Shown piece by piece: positions 14,775-22,923 of a DNA stretch of 40,168 nt (the first letter of the stretch is position 1; each line of letters starts with the position of its first letter). The stretch lies in assembly GCA_943359455.1 (NCBI GenBank), contig CALRHL010000009.1, positions 1-40,168 on the forward strand, written 5' to 3'. The notes below the pieces were generated by a model that searched no databases, was not told where the DNA came from, and worked only from the letters and a program-made list of their open reading frames with translations. Both the position numbers and the translations under genes were made by a program. Origin of the DNA: Candidatus Uhrbacteria bacterium RIFOXYB12_FULL_58_10 (lineage in GTDB: Bacteria; Patescibacteriota; Patescibacteriia; UBA9934; GWF2-40-263).

Positions 14775-15911
14775 ATGAAATCTTTTGCGTCTCCGTTCCT
14801 TCGATCGGTTGGTACCATGATCGGCTCTATTGTTGGAGTTGGTGTGTTTGGAATCCCATTTGCCTTTGCACAAAGCGGTCCAGCACTCGGAGCACTTATT
14901 CTTCTTGGACTTGCGGCATTATTGACGCTCATGCAACTTATGTATGCAGAAGTTGCTCTCCATACGCAAGGAACTCACCGTCTCGCAGGATATGTCCGTG
15001 CATATCTCGGAACACAATGGGGACAATTTGCTGCGATCGCTCTCGCCTTTGGTTTGTGGGGATCGATGGTCGCCTACATGATCGTTGGTGGGTCGTTTTT
15101 GCACGCCATTTTTTCCTCGAGCATGGGCGGGTCGTCATTTTGGTATGCGTTGTTGCTTGCGGGTCTTGCTTGTGCCTTTATTTATCGAGGGATTCAGTTT
15201 ATTGCCAAACTTGAAATAGTGATCGTGAGCGTATTACTTTTCTTATTCGCCTTCATCATGTTTGATGCGCTCCCACACGTTTCGTTTGCAAATTTGGCAG
15301 GGGTTGATTGGAAATTAGCCTTATTGCCGTATGGTGTCAGTTTATTCGCACTCGGTGGTATGGGAGTGATTCCTGAGATGAAGGCAGTGCTTGGACAGAA
15401 ATACGAACATCACCTTCCTCGCGCGGTCATAACAGCCATGACAGCAATCACCGTGCTCTATCTCCTATTTGGATTGATTGTTGTCGCTGCTCTTGGACCT
15501 CACACAACAGAAATGGCGTTTGATGGCCTCGTGTTGGTGCTCGGTGATACGTTTCGTGTGGTCGCAGCGCTTCTTGGAAGTATCACTGTTTTATCAATCT
15601 TCACTCTCGTTGGGATAGAATTAACGAATACACTTCGCTATGACGTTCACCTGAGTAAAAAATTAGCCGTCTCCCTTTCTGTTGGCATTCCTGTTCTCTT
15701 GTACACATTTGGTGTTCGTGAACTCGTAGATGTCTTGTCATTTGTCGGTTCTGTTTTTGGTGGGGTTCTTGGCATTATCGTCGTTTGCATGTATGAAAAA
15801 ATGCGTGAGCGGCTCCCAAACCGCAAACACATTTGTTTAAATATTCCGAAAGCTGTCCGCTATGGCATCGCGGCTGTCTTTGCCTCTGGAATCTTCCTGT
15901 CATTATTTTAA
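14775..15911 (+). CDS. Amino-acid permease (aromatic amino acid/HAAAP-like)
   Basis: 378 aa, about 11 hydrophobic segments. The first carries GSIVGVGVFGIPFAFAQSG, the unwound-helix motif of APC-superfamily carriers, and the middle has the FALGGMGVIPEMKAVLG stretch typical of the tryptophan/tyrosine permease branch. It probably imports an amino acid by proton symport, which suits a CPR cell with limited biosynthesis. The substrate cannot be fixed. It is transcribed divergently from dnaB. Confidence 0.8.
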   Translation: MKSFASPFLRSVGTMIGSIVGVGVFGIPFAFAQSGPALGALILLGLAALLTLMQLMYAEVALHTQGTHRLAGYVRAYLGTQWGQFAAIALAFGLWGSMVAYMIVGGSFLHAIFSSSMGGSSFWYALLLAGLACAFIYRGIQFIAKLEIVIVSVLLFLFAFIMFDALPHVSFANLAGVDWKLALLPYGVSLFALGGMGVIPEMKAVLGQKYEHHLPRAVITAMTAITVLYLLFGLIVVAALGPHTTEMAFDGLVLVLGDTFRVVAALLGSITVLSIFTLVGIELTNTLRYDVHLSKKLAVSLSVGIPVLLYTFGVRELVDVLSFVGSVFGGVLGIIVVCMYEKMRERLPNRKHICLNIPKAVRYGIAAVFASGIFLSLF

Positions 15912-15932
15912 TTTCAATTTCCTGACTATTCT

Positions 15933-16316
15933 ATGTCCATCCACTCCATCTCCCTAAAGCGTCTCCTCGGATTTTGGCTACTCGCATTTCTCTTTGGCTA
16001 CAGCTCAAGTTTTTTTCTCTACGTTCTACTTCAGATAATTGATCACGCCATTATCTACATGATCATGCTCGCCTCAACTCCACTTTCTTATCTCTTTTTT
16101 GGATGGCTTTATTTTAGAAAAATCGTAGAAAATGATTGGTCCATGCGATTTCTTGTTGTTGCTGTTTGGATTGGATTGACCATGATTGCAAATGCAATCC
16201 TTATGATTCCAATCTACGGATATCCATGGACGCTCGCTTTCACGATTCCCGCATTTCAGGTTCAGCTCATCAACGTCGCATCGATTTTGATGGCTGGATG
16301 GGTGGGAAAAAAGTAA
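15933..16316 (+). CDS. Small membrane protein of unknown function
   Basis: 127 aa with four hydrophobic segments (LLGFWLLAFLFGYSSSFFLY, then IIDHAIIYMIMLA, FLVVAVWIGLTMIANAILMI and the C-terminal INVASILMAG). No polar catalytic motif and no recognised family. It follows the permease by 21 nt, so the two probably share a transcript and may work together. It converges on folD. Confidence 0.65.
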   Translation: MSIHSISLKRLLGFWLLAFLFGYSSSFFLYVLLQIIDHAIIYMIMLASTPLSYLFFGWLYFRKIVENDWSMRFLVVAVWIGLTMIANAILMIPIYGYPWTLAFTIPAFQVQLINVASILMAGWVGKK

Positions 16317-16372
16317 AAAATAAAATGTAAAATGTAAGGAAATCCTACCTTTTTACATTTTACCTTTTACAT
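16316..16372. terminator. AT-rich inverted repeat between convergent genes, likely bidirectional terminator
   Basis: AAAATGTAAAATGTAAGG on one side pairs with the 26-bp repeat at 16347-16372 on the other. That repeat also encodes the last residues (VKGKM) and stop of folD, so the FolD tail is repeat-derived. Confidence 0.5.
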
Positions 16373-17222
16373 TCTGAATTCCTGTCGCCTTCAGTATATT
16401 CAGCATCAGCATCGCGACGGTCATCGGACCAACGCCACCTGGAACGGGACTAAGGGCACTGGCGATTGGTAGAACGGAAATACGATCAACATCACCGACT
16501 GTTTTATCTCCAATACGCGTTGTTCCAACATCGATAACAATCGCTCCAGACTTGATCATCTCTCCTGTGATGAGTCCTGGCTGTCCAACCGCGACGATAA
16601 GCACGTCTGCGGTTTTTGTTTTTGATTTAAGCTCTAGATCATCTGAGTCCACACGTTCTGTCGTTATTTTATGTTCTACGAAAAGATAGCGAAGCGGTTC
16701 TGCAAAGATTGCGCTGCCGACGACTATAGCGGTACGACCCCCTCCTAACTCCCCCTTGGCAGGGGGAGAGATCTGATGGGTTGCTTCATCGACGAGTTTC
16801 ATGATCCCGAGGGCTAGGGCGGGGACGATGCTCTGACGTCCTTCGGAGAGAGCTCGCATATTTTCGCGGTGGAATCCGTCGACATCTTTGTTTGGGTGGA
16901 TCGCCGCGATGACTTGGTCTGTATTCTGGTTCGGGAGAGGAAGTTGGACGAGAATTCCAGTAACGTCCTCGCGCTGATTTAATAATTCAATTTGCGTCAT
17001 GATTGATTCCGTTGCTTCCGTACTTGGATACAAAAAGAGTTCAAAGCGAATTCCAGCTTCTTCACACGCTTTTCGTTTGAGTGAAACGTACAAATGCGAT
17101 GCGGGATCATCTCCAACTAAAATAACCGCAAGACCAGGTTTAACGGTCATTGCTTCTACTCGTGTTTTAACTTTGTCACGGATCCGTGCTGCGATCGCCC
17201 GTCCGTCAAGAATAATTGCCAT
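16353..17222 (-). CDS. folD: FolD bifunctional methylene-THF dehydrogenase/cyclohydrolase, with odd motifs
   Basis: 289 aa from the ATG at 17222; the longer track ORF runs into the next gene. FolD makes 10-formyl-THF from methylene-THF. Seen: the catalytic lysine in YVSLKRKACEEAGI, ILVQLPLP, DVDGFH and SPVPGGVGPMTVAML. Unusual: the folate-site PCTP reads PALA, and the NADP-site GRSxxVGxP reads GSAIFAEP. A 10-residue stretch SPPAKGELGG just before that loop is encoded by an inserted palindromic element. The C-terminus comes from an AT-rich repeat. It partners glyA upstream on the same strand. Activity with these changes is uncertain. Confidence 0.88.
   Translation of the reverse strand: MAIILDGRAIAARIRDKVKTRVEAMTVKPGLAVILVGDDPASHLYVSLKRKACEEAGIRFELFLYPSTEATESIMTQIELLNQREDVTGILVQLPLPNQNTDQVIAAIHPNKDVDGFHRENMRALSEGRQSIVPALALGIMKLVDEATHQISPPAKGELGGGRTAIVVGSAIFAEPLRYLFVEHKITTERVDSDDLELKSKTKTADVLIVAVGQPGLITGEMIKSGAIVIDVGTTRIGDKTVGDVDRISVLPIASALSPVPGGVGPMTVAMLMLNILKATGIQNVKGKM
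16738..16770. repeat. Palindromic G/C-rich element inside folD
   Basis: CTCCCCCTT and AGGGGGAG form a foldback in an otherwise normal coding stretch. It reads in frame as SPPAKGELGG. A similar C/G-rich foldback (CCCCTCCTT / AAGGAGGGG) follows secF at 36905-36925. Confidence 0.7.
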
Positions 17223-17229
17223 GACGGCA

Positions 17230-17238
17230 ATACTATCA
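17230..17238 (-). promoter_or_regulatory. Extended -10 promoter in front of folD (minus strand)
   Basis: Read on the minus strand, TGATAGTAT lies 7 nt before the folD ATG with no Shine-Dalgarno. folD could be transcribed leaderless as well as from the glyA operon. Confidence 0.5.
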
Positions 17239-18021
17239 TGATAAATGAATCGTGGCGAGGCCCCAGTCGTGTTGTTCAACGAACGCACCATGGCGCGCGA
17301 TCGTCGATTCGATGTCTGTACGAACATGGTCGCGATACAGGTTCCATTCTTCGTCCGTTGGTTCGTGTTCCCACCGGTGTCGCTCTGTGCCGATGTAGTC
17401 AAGGTATGGAGCTGGTTCTGCAAGACAGATTTCTGTATGAATGAGTTGCTTTTCGAATGTACCCGGGAGTCCAGTTGTGAATGCATTGATGTTTTGAAGA
17501 TTGAGTGAATCTCTTTTGGCACGATACTGATTTTGAAATGTTTGTTCAAACCAAGAAATCCACTCTCGACGTTTTGGGAAATCTGTCCCACTGTGCATGG
17601 TGATAATGCATCGACCACTTGGCCTCAGGTGACGAATGGCATTCTCAATCGCGAGAATTGGGTCGTTTGTTAAATGTAATATGTGGGCAAGGACTATTCG
17701 ATCAAAAAAACGACTGAGCTGGATGTTTGAAATGTCCGCAACGTGTCCGCTCGTTTGCCACAATGAACAGCGTTGGACTGCTTCTTCCACCATCGCTTCA
17801 GACGGGTCGAGGACGGTTACAGTCACATCACGAAACGGGCGCAATATTTCTGCCATCAACTTTCCATTCCCACATCCCGCATCGAGAACAGACATGCCTT
17901 CAAATCCACAGAGTGTATTCCGTACAATATCTCCTCGGGTCGGACCGGTCGCGAAACCATAAAGCGCCTGCCGTAAAGCAAGCGCCTCCGTTGAATCGTA
18001 TTGTGTTAGTTCTCGATCCAC
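17236..18021 (-). CDS. Class I SAM-dependent methyltransferase
   Basis: 261 aa. SAM-binding motif I is MSVLDAGCGNGKLMAEIL (about residues 43-60), motif II TVTVLDPSEAMVEEA, a DRIVLAHILHLTNDP post-motif, and HLRPSGRCIITMHSG. It is a stand-alone Methyltransf_11/25-type enzyme with an extra C-terminal part. The substrate is not evident. It sits 14 nt after glyA and 13 nt before folD on the same strand, so it may be co-transcribed with one-carbon genes, though that does not show a folate link. Confidence 0.85.
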   Translation of the reverse strand: MDRELTQYDSTEALALRQALYGFATGPTRGDIVRNTLCGFEGMSVLDAGCGNGKLMAEILRPFRDVTVTVLDPSEAMVEEAVQRCSLWQTSGHVADISNIQLSRFFDRIVLAHILHLTNDPILAIENAIRHLRPSGRCIITMHSGTDFPKRREWISWFEQTFQNQYRAKRDSLNLQNINAFTTGLPGTFEKQLIHTEICLAEPAPYLDYIGTERHRWEHEPTDEEWNLYRDHVRTDIESTIARHGAFVEQHDWGLATIHLS

Positions 18022-18035
18022 ATTTAGACGGATCT

Positions 18036-19280
18036 TTAATAAGAAATATCGGAGTAAAGTGGAAAACGGCTTGTGAGTATGAGTATTTCCTTACGGATTT
18101 TCTCGAGTTGTTCGATATCCTGCCAGTTCTGGATCGCGCTGTTCATCCAACTTGCAATCTGTTTCATTTCTATTTCTTTCATCCCGCGCGTGGTCAAAGC
18201 TGGGGTTCCGAATCGAATTCCGGACGGATCCATTGGACCACGTGTGTCGTCAGGAATCGCATTTTTATTAACGGTTATTCCTGCGAGATCAAGTGCTACT
18301 TGTGCTTGCTTTCCTGTCACCCCTTTTGATCCCATCACGTCTACAAGCAGAAGATGATTGTCTGTTCTACCAAACATTATTTTATATCCTGCTGAACTAA
18401 ATTCGTATTCAAGCACTTTGGCGTTAAGTTTGATCTGGCGAGCATAGTCTTTGAAGGCTGGCTCAAGCGCTTCTTTGAATGCGACCGCTTTTGCTGCAAT
18501 CACATTCTCGTGCGGACCACCTTGCAGACCAGGAAAAACCGCCTTGTCGATCTGTTTTGCAAACGCCTGTTTACACATGATCATGCCACCACGAGGTCCG
18601 CGAAGTGTTTTGTGAGTTGTGGTTGTGATCACGTCGAAAAGTGGAATCGGATTATTCATTTCACCCGCCGCGATAAGTCCAGCGATGTGTGCAATGTCCG
18701 CCATGGTGAGTGCTCCAACCTCGTCTGCAATCTGTTTGACCCGTGCGTAGTCGATGTCGCGTGAGTAGGCGGAGTATCCAACCAAAATAAGTTTCGGTTT
18801 GTGTTCGATCGCCATGTCTCGCAGGTTGTCGTAATCAATCGAACCATCCGCAGCTGTTTTGTAGCGTACGAAGTTATAAATTCCTGCAATGTAAGTGACA
18901 GGATGACCATGCGTGAGATGTCCTCCGTGTGAGAGGTCCATTCCTAAAACCGTGTCTCCTTTTTCGAGAATCGCAGAATACGCCGCAATGTTTGCGGGCG
19001 CACCGGACAATGGCTGGACATTCACATGCTCTGCGCCAAACAATTGCTTTGCTCGGTTGATGGCAAGCGCTTCAATTTCATCAATATGGTGGCATCCTCC
19101 ATAATAGCGTTTCCCAATGTATCCTTCCGCATATTTATTTGTCGCAACGGATCCAAGAGCCTCCAATACCGCACTGGAAACGAAGTTTTCGGAAGGAATC
19201 ATCTCAAGACCGTCGCGTTGGCGGTTAAGTTCAGCGTTGAGCATGGTGGCAAGCACTGGATCAAATTGGTTGATAGTCAT
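18036..19280 (-). CDS. glyA: Serine hydroxymethyltransferase
   Basis: 414 aa, normal length. It converts serine and THF to glycine and methylene-THF with PLP. The PLP lysine lies in TTTTHKTLRGPRGG; other landmarks are MIPSENFVS, the YAEGYIGKRYYGG loop, MDLSHGGHLTHG and FPGLQGGPHENVIA. It supplies the substrate for folD two genes downstream. The start codon lies 9 nt after a minus-strand -10, so the transcript may be leaderless. Confidence 0.97.
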   Translation of the reverse strand: MTINQFDPVLATMLNAELNRQRDGLEMIPSENFVSSAVLEALGSVATNKYAEGYIGKRYYGGCHHIDEIEALAINRAKQLFGAEHVNVQPLSGAPANIAAYSAILEKGDTVLGMDLSHGGHLTHGHPVTYIAGIYNFVRYKTAADGSIDYDNLRDMAIEHKPKLILVGYSAYSRDIDYARVKQIADEVGALTMADIAHIAGLIAAGEMNNPIPLFDVITTTTHKTLRGPRGGMIMCKQAFAKQIDKAVFPGLQGGPHENVIAAKAVAFKEALEPAFKDYARQIKLNAKVLEYEFSSAGYKIMFGRTDNHLLLVDVMGSKGVTGKQAQVALDLAGITVNKNAIPDDTRGPMDPSGIRFGTPALTTRGMKEIEMKQIASWMNSAIQNWQDIEQLEKIRKEILILTSRFPLYSDISY

Positions 19281-19289
19281 AGTGCCAAC

Positions 19290-19318
19290 AGTTTACTTCT
19301 CCTTGATTTTCTTGACAA
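19290..19318 (-). promoter_or_regulatory. Promoter of glyA (minus strand)
   Basis: On the minus strand TTGTCA, 17 nt, TAAACT, then 9 nt to the ATG. Its -35 overlaps the -35 of the divergent plus-strand promoter. Confidence 0.55.
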
Positions 19319-19340
19319 ATTGATCATTTTAAAGTACGTT
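19312..19340 (+). promoter_or_regulatory. Promoter of the orphan gene at 19377
   Basis: TTGACA (19312-19317), 17 nt, TACGTT (19335-19340). It shares its -35 bases with the glyA promoter on the other strand. Confidence 0.6.
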
Positions 19341-19376
19341 CTTGGTGCTCTCATCGCGAGGTGAGAAAGGAGAATC

Positions 19377-20597
19377 ATGACCGAAAGACACAGTCCAGTA
19401 CGTTTTGGAACGTCGAATAGACGTCGAGCGGATTCGCCACTCAGGCATCTACACCGTATTCAAACTCCACATCAAAATGGGTTTGGAGAATTGCTCGTCC
19501 ATCGCCATGTGCTCGCCAGTTGCGACGGTCGATATGTCGCCGAAGTTGTACGTGGAGTTGGAAGTGCTCTTGGTCTCATTCACTCCTCCGTTGACCTGGT
19601 CGACACGGCATTTGATCGGGTCATCCTAGTGCAGGTCTCCGCGGTGAGCGTTGTTGTGTGGGGACAACGTGAAGGAAAGTACGGAGTTTGGAAGGTGACA
19701 GAACACGGTGTATTTTTTCGCACAGAACTCCCAGAGCTCACTTACCTCGTTCGGACTCCGGTTGGTGAGGTTCCCGTTGGGCCACATGGAGTAGGGGCAC
19801 AACGGTACGTGGTCGGTCGGCGAGAAATCGTCGTCGCCGAAGGAACAGATCTTTCGTTCCGAGAAAATGGTCAGTCGTTTTCGATTGTTCCGATGTCACC
19901 ATTCGGGGAAATTCGTGGACTCTGGCTTTCGTTCCCAAATGAAGCAGAGTATGAAGATCTCCCGATGGAAACATCTGGCCCACCGATTTGGCCGATGAAA
20001 TTTTTCGCAAACCGCGTGAGACGTTTCCCGATGGGTGGTCATCATGGCCATCTTCTTTCAACGAAAGACGGAGATGTCTTGTGGGACGGACATGAAACGA
20101 TGTCTGTCACTCACGATGCTCACGGATCAGTCGTCCAATTCTGGACGTCTTTTGCCCAAAATGTCATGGCGCTTCTGATCCTTCCAGATCGAAACAGGGA
20201 AGGACATCGCAAGCTGATTGTGAACAATGTGACGATGGTCGAAGGATCGTTTATCATTGAACCGGATGGGTTTCAGTGGTCGCCTGACGCGAACCATTTC
20301 GTCGCACAGGTTGTGGTTCAGGATACGGACGGAAATTCGAAGGAAGTTCGACTCATTTCAGATGTGAGCAAGCCCGTCACAGAACCCTGTTCTGTAGAAA
20401 AAGCTCAGATCGACGACCATGGTCGTATTTCCTACATCGTTCAAGAACCGCATCGTGGAAGTCGGCTTGTCGTGGACGGAAAAACTGTGTTCGTTCTTCC
20501 ATTCATCTGGAATCTTTCACAAACTCCTACGCACGTTTGTGCCAACGGATTCAAAGACGGTTCCGTTCATCGCATCGAAATCCCATTCAGCCGCTAA
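19377..20597 (+). CDS. Hypothetical beta-rich protein (possible propeller)
   Basis: 406 aa with AAGGAG 4 nt before the ATG. No family recognised. It is rich in short alternating strands and turns (VVWGQREGKYGVWKVTEHG, then LLSTKDGDVLWDGHE, and FQWSPDANHFVAQVVVQD), a rhythm seen in beta-propellers of the WD40/TolB kind, but no clean repeat can be counted by eye. There is no signal peptide; the first 35 residues are basic and look disordered. It has its own promoter and terminator, like the other solitary accessory genes here. Confidence 0.6.
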   Translation: MTERHSPVRFGTSNRRRADSPLRHLHRIQTPHQNGFGELLVHRHVLASCDGRYVAEVVRGVGSALGLIHSSVDLVDTAFDRVILVQVSAVSVVVWGQREGKYGVWKVTEHGVFFRTELPELTYLVRTPVGEVPVGPHGVGAQRYVVGRREIVVAEGTDLSFRENGQSFSIVPMSPFGEIRGLWLSFPNEAEYEDLPMETSGPPIWPMKFFANRVRRFPMGGHHGHLLSTKDGDVLWDGHETMSVTHDAHGSVVQFWTSFAQNVMALLILPDRNREGHRKLIVNNVTMVEGSFIIEPDGFQWSPDANHFVAQVVVQDTDGNSKEVRLISDVSKPVTEPCSVEKAQIDDHGRISYIVQEPHRGSRLVVDGKTVFVLPFIWNLSQTPTHVCANGFKDGSVHRIEIPFSR

Positions 20598-20623
20598 GCA
20601 CCACTTGGCGGTAATTTTTTTTT
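20591..20623 (+). terminator. Intrinsic terminator overlapping the orphan gene's stop
   Basis: CCGCTAAG / CTTGGCGG (one G-T pair) with a 5-nt loop, then a run of nine T. The stop codon lies in the 5' arm. Confidence 0.8.
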
Positions 20624-20632
20624 CAGGTAACC

Positions 20633-20660
20633 TAAAGAGACTTCTGCAGAGGTCTCTAAA
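20633..20660. mobile_element. Collapsed MITE footprint with target duplication
   Basis: GAGACTTCTGCAGAGGTCTC (20637-20656) is the left end of the MITE joined directly to the right end, flanked by TAAA on both sides, the expected 4-bp duplication. All internal sequence is missing. It lies just before murC. Confidence 0.65.
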
Positions 20661-20666
20661 CCCATT

Positions 20667-21953
20667 ATGCTTGAAGACATACAACAAATTCATTTTATTG
20701 GGGTGGGAGGCATTGGTGTTTCTGCGGTGGCGAAATGGTGCTTGGCGCAGGGAAAAACGGTGACGGGTTCGGATACCCAGTCATCAGTCATTACCAAGGA
20801 TTTGGATCGTCGTGGGATAAAGATTTTCTTGGGACATGCGTCAGAACAGATTCGTGCAGATGTTCAATTGGTCGTGTATTCCCCCGCCGTGCCTGAGTCA
20901 AACGTTGAGCGTGTTCGAGCAAAAGAACTTGGCATGTCTACATGGTCGTACCCAGAATTTTTAGGGACGATGTCCAGGGAATATTCCACGATCGTTGTCT
21001 CTGGTACAAATGGAAAGTCAACGACCACGGCAATGCTTGGCCTTATTCTTGAAGCCGCAGGATATGATCCAACGGTGATCGTTGGCTCGCTTGTTTCAGG
21101 ATGGAAGGAAGGAAATTTGCGTGTTGGGGGTGGACGATTTTTTGTCGTCGAAGGATGTGAGTATAAAGCTGCTATGCTCGAATTGAATCCAGAAATGATC
21201 GTGCTTACGAATATCGAGGAAGATCATCTTGATTATTATCGCGATCTTGATCATATCCGTGAGACCTTTCAGTTGTTTGCAGATAAGTTGAAAGGGAAGG
21301 GAATGATTATTTTAAATGCAGATGATCCAGAGTCCCAGAAACTCGTGACAGGGCATCAAGCAACATTTGGATTTGATACAGGTTCTTACAATACACATAC
21401 CCACGAACTTCATTTAAAAATTCCTGGACGATTCAATCAGATGAACGCACTCGCAGCAATGGCGTCCGCCATGGAGTTAGGAGTTCCGTTTGAGACGTGC
21501 AAACGCGTTCTTGAATCGTTCAAAGGAATTTGGCGTAGATTTGAGCGTGTTGGTGTTTGGCGTGGGGTAGATGTGATCTCTGACTATGGGCATCACCCAA
21601 CCGCAATCCGTGGAACGATCGAAGCCGCAAGAGAATTTTTCCCAGGCCGCCGCATCGTGTTGTGTTTTCAACCCCACCAACACGCCCGAACACTCAGTCT
21701 CCTCACTGAGCTCGTCGAAGCGTTGAAAGGATCTGATGTTCTCGTCATCCCAGAAATTTATTCCGTCGAAGGACGCACGGAAGATCAAAAAATTTCCAGT
21801 CGCGATCTTGTGTCAAAAATCTCCGACTCGCATTATGCCGCTGACTTGGCAGAGGCTGAAAGGATTCTGAACCGTCTCATTCAGCCAGATGATGTACTTA
21901 TTATTCAAGGTGCAGGAGATGTAGATGATCTCGCTCGACGGATCGTTATATGA
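20667..21953 (+). CDS. murC: UDP-N-acetylmuramate--alanine ligase (MurC family)
   Basis: 428 aa. It adds the first amino acid, usually L-Ala, to UDP-MurNAc. The N-terminal Rossmann domain shows IHFIGVGGIGVSAVAKWCL, the central ATP site VVSGTNGKSTTTAML, then EGCEYKAAMLELNPEMIVLTNIEEDHLDYY and the C-terminal DYGHHPTAI. DYGHHP is the MurC/Mpl signature. It is slightly shorter than typical MurC (about 450-490), and Mpl cannot be wholly excluded; the directly coupled murB (ATGA overlap) supports MurC. It acts in the cytoplasm in peptidoglycan synthesis. Confidence 0.93.
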   Translation: MLEDIQQIHFIGVGGIGVSAVAKWCLAQGKTVTGSDTQSSVITKDLDRRGIKIFLGHASEQIRADVQLVVYSPAVPESNVERVRAKELGMSTWSYPEFLGTMSREYSTIVVSGTNGKSTTTAMLGLILEAAGYDPTVIVGSLVSGWKEGNLRVGGGRFFVVEGCEYKAAMLELNPEMIVLTNIEEDHLDYYRDLDHIRETFQLFADKLKGKGMIILNADDPESQKLVTGHQATFGFDTGSYNTHTHELHLKIPGRFNQMNALAAMASAMELGVPFETCKRVLESFKGIWRRFERVGVWRGVDVISDYGHHPTAIRGTIEAAREFFPGRRIVLCFQPHQHARTLSLLTELVEALKGSDVLVIPEIYSVEGRTEDQKISSRDLVSKISDSHYAADLAEAERILNRLIQPDDVLIIQGAGDVDDLARRIVI

Positions 21954-22891
21954 CCATAAAAGAAAACGAACCTCTCTCTAAACACACGAATTTTCGTATT
22001 GGTGGTCCAGCACGCTGGTACGTTGAAGCGCGGTCGGAAGCAGAGCTATTGGAAGCAATTCAGTTTGCAAATAAACAGGAAGTTCCGATTCATGTCTTGG
22101 GTGGAGGGTCTAATACACTCGCAAGTGATGAGGGGTTTGCAGGAGTTGTGATTCAGATGGCCATGCGAGCAATTACGTTTAATCCAACACTGAGTGTTGG
22201 ATTAAACTCGGTGGTTGTTGTTGAGGCAGGAGCTATGTCTGCAGCAATTGCAAGGCAAACAGCGGATGCGGGACTGGAGGGAATGGAATGGGCGATTTCG
22301 CTTCCTGGAACGATCGGCGGAGCGGTTCGCGGGAATGCTGGATGTTTTGGTGGGGAGATGAGTCAGGTTGTGAAGAGTGTGAGGTTGTTAAGGGGATTAG
22401 AGGTTATTGAGGTGGTTACGAAAGATCTTCACTTCGCCTACCGCGACTCTGCTCTTAAACATTCCTCCGACATTGTTCTGTCCGTCACCTTTGAACTTCA
22501 ACCAGGAGATCGCGAAATGCTTTTGAAAAAACTGGACGAGACGCTTACGAAACGAAAAGCATCACAACCACTGTACGCTGGTTCTGCGGGATGTATTTTT
22601 AAAAACTACGACGGCACAAATGAAGATGTGCAACGCATTGAATCATCAGGCGATATACTCACGCCTGAGATGATGTCCAGCCGGCGGGTGTCCGCTGGCT
22701 GGCTCATTGACAAGCTTGGATTGAAAGGAACAAAAATTGGAAATGCACAAATCAGTCCGGAGCACGGAAATTTTATAGTAAACTTAGGCGGAGCAACGGC
22801 GAGTGATGTGGTGCAACTGATCGGTCTTGTTAAAACCCGCGCTCGGCATCGGTATGGCATTGAACTCCAAGAAGAGGTACAGTATTTATAA
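21950..22891 (+). CDS. murB: UDP-N-acetylenolpyruvoylglucosamine reductase
   Basis: 313 aa. FAD/NADPH enzyme that makes UDP-MurNAc. Seen: NFRIGGPARWYVEA and VLGGGSNTLASDEGF (FAD site), WAISLPGTIGGAVRGNAGCFGGE, then AGCIFKN, where the catalytic Ser of AGSxFKN is Cys. A longer link of about 25 residues follows before AGWLIDKLGLKG, and HGNFIVN closes the active site. It overlaps murC by 4 nt, so the pair makes the MurNAc precursor and extends it. Confidence 0.95.
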   Translation: MTIKENEPLSKHTNFRIGGPARWYVEARSEAELLEAIQFANKQEVPIHVLGGGSNTLASDEGFAGVVIQMAMRAITFNPTLSVGLNSVVVVEAGAMSAAIARQTADAGLEGMEWAISLPGTIGGAVRGNAGCFGGEMSQVVKSVRLLRGLEVIEVVTKDLHFAYRDSALKHSSDIVLSVTFELQPGDREMLLKKLDETLTKRKASQPLYAGSAGCIFKNYDGTNEDVQRIESSGDILTPEMMSSRRVSAGWLIDKLGLKGTKIGNAQISPEHGNFIVNLGGATASDVVQLIGLVKTRARHRYGIELQEEVQYL

Positions 22892-22923
22892 CATTTTACC
22901 CTTTACTTTTTACGTGCTCACCT

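Noticed and set aside
16353-17618. 421-aa FolD with an N-terminal extension
   Set aside because: The first 132 residues come from reading antisense through the methyltransferase gene; the true start is the ATG at 17222.
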